A DNA stretch of 64,000 bases, taken from positions 20,252,548 through 20,316,547 of the forward strand of contig OX345636.1 of assembly GCA_947044365.1 (NCBI GenBank), written 5' to 3'. The DNA is from Petrosia ficiformis (Eukaryota > Porifera > Demospongiae > Haplosclerida > Petrosiidae). Shown one piece after another: positions 56,504 to 64,000 of the stretch. Below the pieces are notes generated by a model that saw only the letters and a program-made list of their open reading frames with translations, was not told the origin of the DNA and searched no databases. The position numbers and the translations under genes were made by a program. Every line of letters begins with the position of its first letter. Position 1 is the stretch's first letter.

Positions 56504-59500
56504 CTAACCTAACTTTTCCAACATAACATCAGCTATTTGTGTTAATGTTGGGTGGGATTGTTTCTTCAATATCGCACAGAACTTTACTAATAACTCGTGT
56601 TCTTTAGTACATCGATAGACTTCATCTAGTATTTTGATTGCTTTTTGCAATCGACTTAATCCAACATTATTAATTATATCATCTTTGAGTGTATCAGAGA
56701 GAAGATTAGCAGACCATAAGTCCATTGCTAGTCTGTCAGCTTCTGTTACTGCTTGCAGTATATCTGAAGTGTGTGTCTTCAATACATATTGAGGATAATT
56801 GCCAGTTGGATTTTCTTTATTCATCTGTATAATTATAATTGTAATAAAATTAATAAAATAAAATTGTTATAATCAGCAAATAGAACACATTATATGCTAT
56901 AATTATAGTTGTTTATGATTATTATGAACCATTACCACACATAGAGTATGGTAGTCTGGTTGTAAGTGTGTGAGTGTATAACCAAAAAGTCAGAGACAAA
57001 GTTGAAAATGTCAGAAATCTATTTAATAAACTCAGAATGAAAACAAATTTGATTAATTTTCCAAAGACTTTTGGTTCAAAAGTCATAACAGTTTGAATGC
57101 CTCAATTGCTGCTGTTGTTGGATTCTGATGAGACTTCAAGTTCATGTGTAAGAACAACATTGATATATGATCATTCTTGTGTGGCACTAGTAGCTCACTC
57201 AGAACACAGTACAGTATAAAAGGCAATTTTGGTCAAACAATAACCACGCTCACAACACAATGCAATCTAGCATTCCAGCTCCATCTTTAATTTGGTATAC
57301 TACACAAACCTTCTATACAGTAAAAAGCACTGTGCAGTATATTTTATAAGATAATTTCAATATTTATGAATGAACTATTTTAGAAAGGAGGGTCAGACTG
57401 ATGCCAGAGAAGTAAGAAGAACGAAAAACAAATGTGTTTCAGACATGAGAAATTAACAATGACTAACGGTTACCACAAAGCAATCATAGTCCATAGATAT
57501 ATTTTTATGCACATTGTCTTGTTAGCTATTTACAAAAGAATTGATTATTTATATTTACATATTTAGTTAACATACGTACCAGAAACAAGACTTCATCAAC
57601 ATTGAATGTTTTTTGGTGACACATAGGACACTCAGCTTTTGGGTTTTTTGGGGAAAGAATATCCTTCCTAGGTGAATAGTGAACAAATGGCAGCAACACA
57701 TAAATATCACAGATGTCACATTTAACCACTGGACCTCCATTGTATGCCAAACAACCTAAACTACCTCTTTGACACACTGGCAAGAGAATGATCTCATGTA
57801 CAATGATAATAAAGCGATGTGGCCGAACTTCTTCACGAGGACTGTAGAAATAAATACAAAATAAACAACACTGTCAACAACTACTTTATGTAACAAAACA
57901 GATTCTTTGTTTTTATGTTTTATCAAGATTGTACGGCATGTAAAGAAAGCGTGAAAGAGTATAGATGAATTATAAAATTTTAAAAGATTTAGAAAAAGCA
58001 AGTGAAGAAAAGGAGGAAACAAACAGCTAAGAAAACATTTGTTTATTAGGATACTATTACTACAACAAGGCACACAGCACTAAACTACTGATATGGGAAT
58101 ACTTACCAAACAGAGAAGACCAAGACGTGTCTTTTTGTGTCCATTTCAATCTTCCAGTCGGCTGAAGGAAGGTCTTTGAATTTTATACACTTGAATATAG
58201 TGCAAGTGTTGGTTAACTCAATAGACCACTTGTCATCCAAAGCACTATCATCAATTTCAGACATTAATTTGCAAATCGTGTGTATGTATACTTCTTCAGG
58301 TAGATACGACTGAAAATCGAACTCAAATTTGTAGCAAACTTTCGGAAATGTGATCTCTTTCTTGAGTTGAGGCATTTTGCATGGCACCAAATATTTATCG
58401 TCATCGTTTTCATTCCTCAAATCAAGAAGGCGACAATGCACACTATTTAAACGATATATCAAACAGTACGATTCGAGGATACTGAGAAGGTGATTGAAAT
58501 TTTCTGTCGTCACAGCATCATTTTTCATAAGACATTTTTGAAGATCACTCTTAAGGATTACTCCAGTGTTGATAAATGATTTCATCGTCTCTCTGTCAAA
58601 AGAATTCTCTCCAATTCCTAGCTCTACGATTTTACACATCATATTGCTCAGCCATCGTGGTGAAAGAAGAACCAGTGTGTCACCAGAAACAGAGTTGTTT
58701 TCATCAACTTTAAATGGACTGCTAATAAGCCCTGCAGTAAAAATAGTAAAGCTACTTTAAAGCTCAGATTGAGACATAAAGTTCACCCATCAACAGACAT
58801 ATGAAAATATTAAACTGTTTATTCTAAAATATGAACATATTTGCAAAAATCAACCATTTGGAGAAAGCAAATGCTTGCATGCTTGCTTAAACACTCGCTA
58901 TTTGGATGTTTTGTACAGAAGCATTGAAAGATAGATATCTAATGATGGACTATCCTGATACAAAATATTCAACATTAAACTCTTAGAGGACTGATGTCAC
59001 ATATATGTGACATTTGACCCCTACGTGGTTCGGAGTGTGTTCCTAGCATTATGAAGCACTCTAAATGCTTGTAATTGGTGTCAGGGAAAATAGCTAAAAA
59101 AGGATGATGGTTTTTCGGCTGCCCTTTGGCCTAAATAATGAGTACAGGGAGAATTTTAAAAGGGGTCCCCCTGTTAATGGGGGCTCGCCACAAACGCAAT
59201 TTGTGGTTTCAGTGATCCTGCCCACGCGCTCTGGTGGGTAGCTGAGGCATTTCCCTTGCTGTAAAGCCTGAAATCGCAGGTGTAGCTGTTGTCAACATGC
59301 AGTGGGGTCATTTTGTTGGCCCCAGTTCCAGTTAAAAGAGGGAGAGCACTGCATTTAATTTAATCCTACAAAGTGCTTGGGGACTTTCGAGTCCCCATAA
59401 GCAAGTTGCTAGAAGTAGTACTCCATGTTGGAAAAGGAGCCAAGTTTGGAGTAGAGAAAGTGAACAGTGGCTAAAATATATGCAGTAGAGATGCCAGTGT

Positions 59501-62500
59501 TAGAAATGGGAAGAATTTTGAAAAACAAGCTCAGTCTTCTAAGGGTTAAAGCCAGCAAAATAAACCTCTCACAAAAAGTTGATTTTCGCAATCCTACAAT
59601 CACAGTCACATAATATATAATGATACATATTCTATTTAGTCTGGGTCCATTTGAGATGAAAGATTTCGTATAAATACAGTAAAGAACATTGATGACATAC
59701 ACCTTTGCTGTTTTATACAGCAAAATGAAACATCTCAGCTACAAGCTTTCTAGGGCTCCCGAAGCCACAAGAAGCAACCTCAGAGGTCCTAAATTTATAA
59801 AAAAACATTTCCATGGGGACCATACCCCCAAGGAGAAGTGTGCTTTGCAATACTGATTCTGTTAACTCCCTAACCAAAAATCGTGTATGAAACTTTGCAC
59901 ATTGCAGAAGTTATATATGAAAAGTAAGTATATATATGTGTGGCTAACTGGACCCAAAACCAATCCTACTTTTTTTTTTTACAATGAATGGAATTAAATT
60001 TCATTACCAATAACATAATACCTGAAAACATGTAAAATATTTTAATAGCAAGTGAAATTCACTGATACAATGGATGAATGAAACCATCCATTGTGAAATG
60101 TAATGAGATTTAAACTTACTTTGATCAATTATAACTCGGATGTCATGGTAAAATTGTATTGCAGCTTTAATTTGCTCATCATCTGTAATTCCACATTCTC
60201 TGGCCCAATTTTCAACGTCAGCACGTGTTGTAAGTAAAGGGTGGTGTTTTTGTTCGTCCTGCATTTCCAAAAGTTTTTGTTCTAGTTTTATCCAATTAGC
60301 AGGAAAATATTCACAAAGAAACGGTATATCTGTCTTCACTTCAAGTAAACGAACCATGACTTGAGAAATTCCACTTTCGGCTCTTTTATCACTCCCCTTG
60401 TTTGTCATTGAATTCTCCACAGGAAGGACAATGTTTTCTCCACAATATTGAATTGAATGAAGGTATCGCTGCTCTTTTTTGTCTTTTATAAATTTGTCTT
60501 GAATTTCATTGTCAATTAGTGACAAATCTTTATCGGATATTTCTGAAACACCTGGAGGGTTTCTATGTGTGCCAATGAGGAAGATTTTTGGATCTGTATT
60601 TTCTGCATGAGCAATAATGTTGTTGAGCCAGTAACGAATTTCGATGAAAGGATCCTTATCTTCTTTTCGCTGAGAGTTGATAAAACTCAGAATCTCTTGT
60701 AGATTGAAGACAACAATATAAATGGCTCGATGAGTAAGGAAACAGTGATGCATAGGTCTATAGAGTGGCTGCCCAGCAAAATCAATTGCATGAAAAATGA
60801 GCTTCTCTGCTGAGTCTGCTCGTGAGGACTTTAGTCTCTTCACTATATCTTTTGATTCTGTATACGATATAGATTCTCGAGATTTCTTTGTGGCTGGTTC
60901 TTCAAGGGGCTGAGGATTTGTTTTTTCTGGGCGAGGCTTTCTGTGCTCATTTGGTGGAGGTTTATCCACACGATCTTTGTGTTGTTGCCTGTTCCCTGCT
61001 GTAGGTTGTGTTTTGTGTCTGTGCTCTCCAGTATTTGGAGGCAGAGGAGCTTTATTTCTTTTCTTGCGCCTCGTTGTGAACTTTTTATCCTGGGCAGGAG
61101 GATCCCGCCATGACAAACGTTCGAGAACTTTGAGAACATCTCCCATTAACTTCTCTTCTGTTGGAATTGTTTCTGTTATTTGTCTTGTATTTGTATGTTC
61201 ATCATGAGGGTCAGCTTCTTCAACAGCATTTGCAACAGCGTCATGATAATGTTGTCTAGCTCTCTTTAATGGTTCTACCGTTTTCCATGGCTGGTCCCTT
61301 TTCATAGAATCAGGAACTTGAATGTCAACACGCTCCACGAGAGTGTCTATTTCTTCAAGACAAACTCCATGTGTCGATTTACAATCAGGGTCAAACTCTA
61401 ATCCAAGAAGGCTTTTGATGAGACTGGTCTTTCCAACACGTGCTTCTCCGAGTACCACAAGATTGCAGTGATTGTTTTTTGCTTTTCCTTCATGAAGAGC
61501 TTTCAGAAAAGCCTCAACACTTTGGCTACCTCGTCTTCTGATTTCCAATGGGATATGAACTACATATGAAATATACATCATTACATTGTCAATAATAAGT
61601 GAGCTTATTACCTGGGGCTCTTATATCTTCAGCTGTTTTTCCATCATTATTTTTAATATCTACCAATTGTGGATACTCTTTCTCGTCTTGAAGAATAGAT
61701 TCAACTCTAACACTAGACTTACTGCAAGCAATGTGCAGTACAGTGTTACCATGCTATAAAGAAAAATTGTGATAAGAGGTTCACAAACCATTTCCATATA
61801 ACAACCCTGCTATTATACTCTAGCTATACTTATGTGATTCATAAGTCATGCACATATGTTCAGTTTTGAACCTTAACTATATCTAACATATTTATAATAA
61901 TTATCCAAACAAAATAATTATATCCGTTCACATAATGTATGTAATCAATCATAGAATACCTTCTTTTCTTGAGCTAATACATCAATTGTTTCATATTCTA
62001 GCAGCATACTCACAATCTCTTTAGCATCATGCATAGCAGCTAAGTGAAGTGCTGTCAGGTCATCCTGAATAAATATATGTATACACATGTACGGGCTATA
62101 TCACATCCTCGGACACAAAACTCAGGTCCTACATTTTATATATAGGACCTGTTAGCATACTATATATATATACATATATATATATATTTATTTAATTGTG
62201 TATATCATTTACATGTACTAAAATGCTGGTTAAGTATAGTAGATTAAGTCGCAAATTAGATCTACCTTGATCAACTTTTGGTACTTAAATATCTATTTAA
62301 TTATAAGTTGTTGAAGTTCTGGGTGAATAGGATGTTATATTAATTCTTGGCAGATTAGTCAGTGAACTCGTCATAAAATAGATTTACAGTGTACAACTCC
62401 TATAAAACACATCAGTTAGTTTATACTACAGTTCGACCCTGACACCACAACTGGCTTGGCCTATACAGTGGTCTATTCTTAGAACTTCTAGTTGGTCTGG

Positions 62501-63594
62501 TCGTGACCTTTCTCTTTTTATGGACTGTAGAGCCATCTTTATGACTGCTTTCTCACAGGTTCAAACTATACATATATATTTTTATATTCTTGTGTCATCT
62601 ACGCAAGTATGCGTTGTATATGTAGTTAAGGAAGCTGTGTCATTCTGGGGACTCGGTCAATTAATGGGCGTGGTGCATAATAGAACGCATGTTCAAGCTC
62701 TACAGACAAGGAGGAAGGAAGAAAACTGCTTGGAGCTTACGTAGAAACTCGAAGTAATAGCAATCTATTCTACCTGAAGTATATTCCTAAAGTTCTACAA
62801 AATCCTTTAAAGGTAAGGAGAGTAGACATCAAAATAATAACTATAATATGCTGTTGTGTTTCAGGCATGATAAAGTCAGCCAAGATTACTGAATGCTGGA
62901 CACCACAAAACAGGATACTTTTTTCTTGTTTTGCAATTGTCTGAGATTTCAATATTTCAAAAGCCATTTTTTCCAGCAAAGATGCGGCATTTACGAGTGG
63001 ATGTAGCCTAATGTATGAAATCATCATTTCAGTGACCAAAGCATCATGCATATTTATTGAACATTAGGCATTCTTGCATCTACCAATATAACATTTTTTG
63101 CTCACGCAATATGACATATACATGTAGTTGTATGTACATCATCAAAATTTCACCTGCGTCTTAGCCCCAATATCAAGTTCAATATCCTCAGGAAGCTCTA
63201 AGAGATGTTTTACAATGTCAGTATGATGATAGTCACAGGCAATCAAAAATGGCGTGTACCCCTTCTGTGAAAATTGAACAGGAGAATGTAAACGTTATTG
63301 ATTATTCTCAAACACAGATGCTAGTATGTCTGTGCTGGTGATCAAAATTAGTTTCAAGGCAAATTACAATAATTATTTATAAATATGCAGTAAATGTAGT
63401 TAGTACGGTGGATAGCAAAAGCAATTCCTTTTTTATATACAAATTACAAAATGCTGCATACAGTATAATATCTTTACCTTGTTAGGAGCATTAAGCACTT
63501 CCTTATTGGATAGATCAGTTTTTTCTGTCATTAGCCATTTCAACATGTCCAAATTTCCACTTGCACAGACACAGTGTAGAATATTCCATCCACT
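56504..63594 (-). CDS. ANK-ROC-COR protein (ROCO family), 3' part, with zinc-ribbon-like and possible death-fold end
   Basis: Minus-strand exons: 63594-63478, 63264-63154, 62064-61960, 61753-61612, 61559-60120, 58731-58107, 57841-57580 and 56824-56504. All are in frame, about 1040 residues; the 5' end is outside the window. Residues 1-157 are four ankyrin repeats, one per exon (KGYTPFLIAC, DLTALHLAAM, GNTVLHIACS). The ROC GTPase has P-loop GEARVGKT and G3 motif DFAGQ, separated by about 215 residues because of a charged, proline-rich insert. IGTHRNPP stands where THxD is usual. COR follows (LLSPRWLSNMM). Next come Cys pairs CDIC and CPMC, then about 105 helical residues ending MLEKLG that could be a CARD/death fold. 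There is no kinase domain. ROCO proteins are GTP-dependent signalling switches. The terminal TTAG|GTTAGT could also be a donor, so the true C-terminus may differ. Confidence 0.87.
58975..59400. repeat. GC-richer hairpin-bearing segment in the ROCO intron
   Basis: Contains the perfect 20-bp palindrome ATGTCACATATATGTGACAT (58993-59012) and a 7-bp stem GGGGACT/AGTCCCC around a TTCG loop (59379-59396). Composition differs from the flanks. No ends or coding found; probably a mobile element. Confidence 0.45.
62512..62945 (+). mobile_element. GGCCATCCCTATA-family MITE, diverged copy
   Basis: Left end near TTATGGACTGTAGAGCCATC, core GTCAATTAATGGGCGTGGTG, right part GATAAAGTCAGCCAAGATTA to CAGGATACTTTTTTCTTG. 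Located in the intron between two ankyrin exons. Confidence 0.55.
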
Positions 63595-64000
63595 CTGTTA
63601 TATTGATAACAATGAACATAACAAGTATTTGCTTTTAATCATTTAACATTTACTTAACTCAAGCAAAAGGAATTTTAAATTATTATGTAACATAGGCATA
63701 GCAACCAGTGTTCCCAGTCTTGCTTTAATGGACCAATAATTTAATTAATAAATATATTGAGCTAGTTAGAGCCTTCTTTTCTCATCATGAATCATGTATG
63801 ATTAAAACTGTAACATGCTTGTCACACTCCTGTTCAGTACATAAGTGCACTGACACATATCCTGTCCAATATTACAGAGCTTAATTCCTATGTTCCTTGT
63901 ATCTGAGGCTTGCTCTGAATCCAGTTGTAATTACTTGCATTCAAAAAGCTTTTAGTAATACAATGTGACTTAAACTATATGACAGGTCTACTATATAAAG
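63595..64000. other. Intron at the window edge
   Basis: Upstream (transcript direction) of the first visible ankyrin exon. No further ankyrin exon or repeat is recognised before the window ends. Confidence 0.4.

Noticed and set aside
1..64000. Bacterial contamination or a prokaryotic island
   Set aside because: All recognised genes have GT/AG introns with phase-consistent exons and animal domain architectures.

Overview
This is animal (metazoan) genomic DNA. It is AT-rich, with short phase-matched exons, GT/AG introns, and a dense load of small DNA transposons, MITEs and minisatellites. The gene content and repeat style fit a demosponge such as Amphimedon, but that assignment is an inference from pattern, not something the sequence proves.

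Layout. (1) 1-7623, plus strand: the 3' part of a filamin gene. One giant exon encodes 22 filamin Ig repeats, followed by three small exons, one of only 24 nt, encoding a basic tail. (2) 8173-24431, minus strand: a 10-exon gene for a 387-residue charged helical protein built of four repeats of about 80 residues. It is convergent with filamin, and I do not recognise the family with confidence. (3) 24597-45465, minus strand: a complete 10-exon gene for a 551-residue SV2-like transporter of the major facilitator superfamily. Only about 165 bp separate its stop from the start codon of gene 2. (4) 47045-50868, plus strand: a complete 6-exon phosphotriesterase-related (PTER) amidohydrolase, divergent from the SV2-like gene. 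(5) 50869-56503: a transposon-rich block containing a 1.8-kb hAT element with a perfect 8-bp target duplication and a 0.5-kb inverted pair of MITEs. (6) 56504-63594, minus strand: the 3' part of a gene encoding ankyrin repeats, a ROC GTPase domain with a large insert, a COR domain, a Cys-pair zinc-ribbon-like segment and a C-terminal helical domain that may be a death fold. Its 5' end lies beyond the window.

The most unusual signal is that three separate minisatellites (13683-14813, 30091-30691 and 34662-34800) have repeat units that straddle an exon/intron junction. Each array therefore repeats a splice acceptor or donor, with a few exon bases, many times inside the adjoining intron. Other points worth following are eight-domain super-repeats in filamin, near-perfect foldback elements next to SV2-like splice sites, a frame-preserving intron in PTER, and CACGTG boxes just upstream of most start codons. 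The genes do not form one pathway: they cover cytoskeleton, transport, metabolism and probable signalling. Exon structures were read by eye from splice consensus, phase and family alignment; no search or computation was run.
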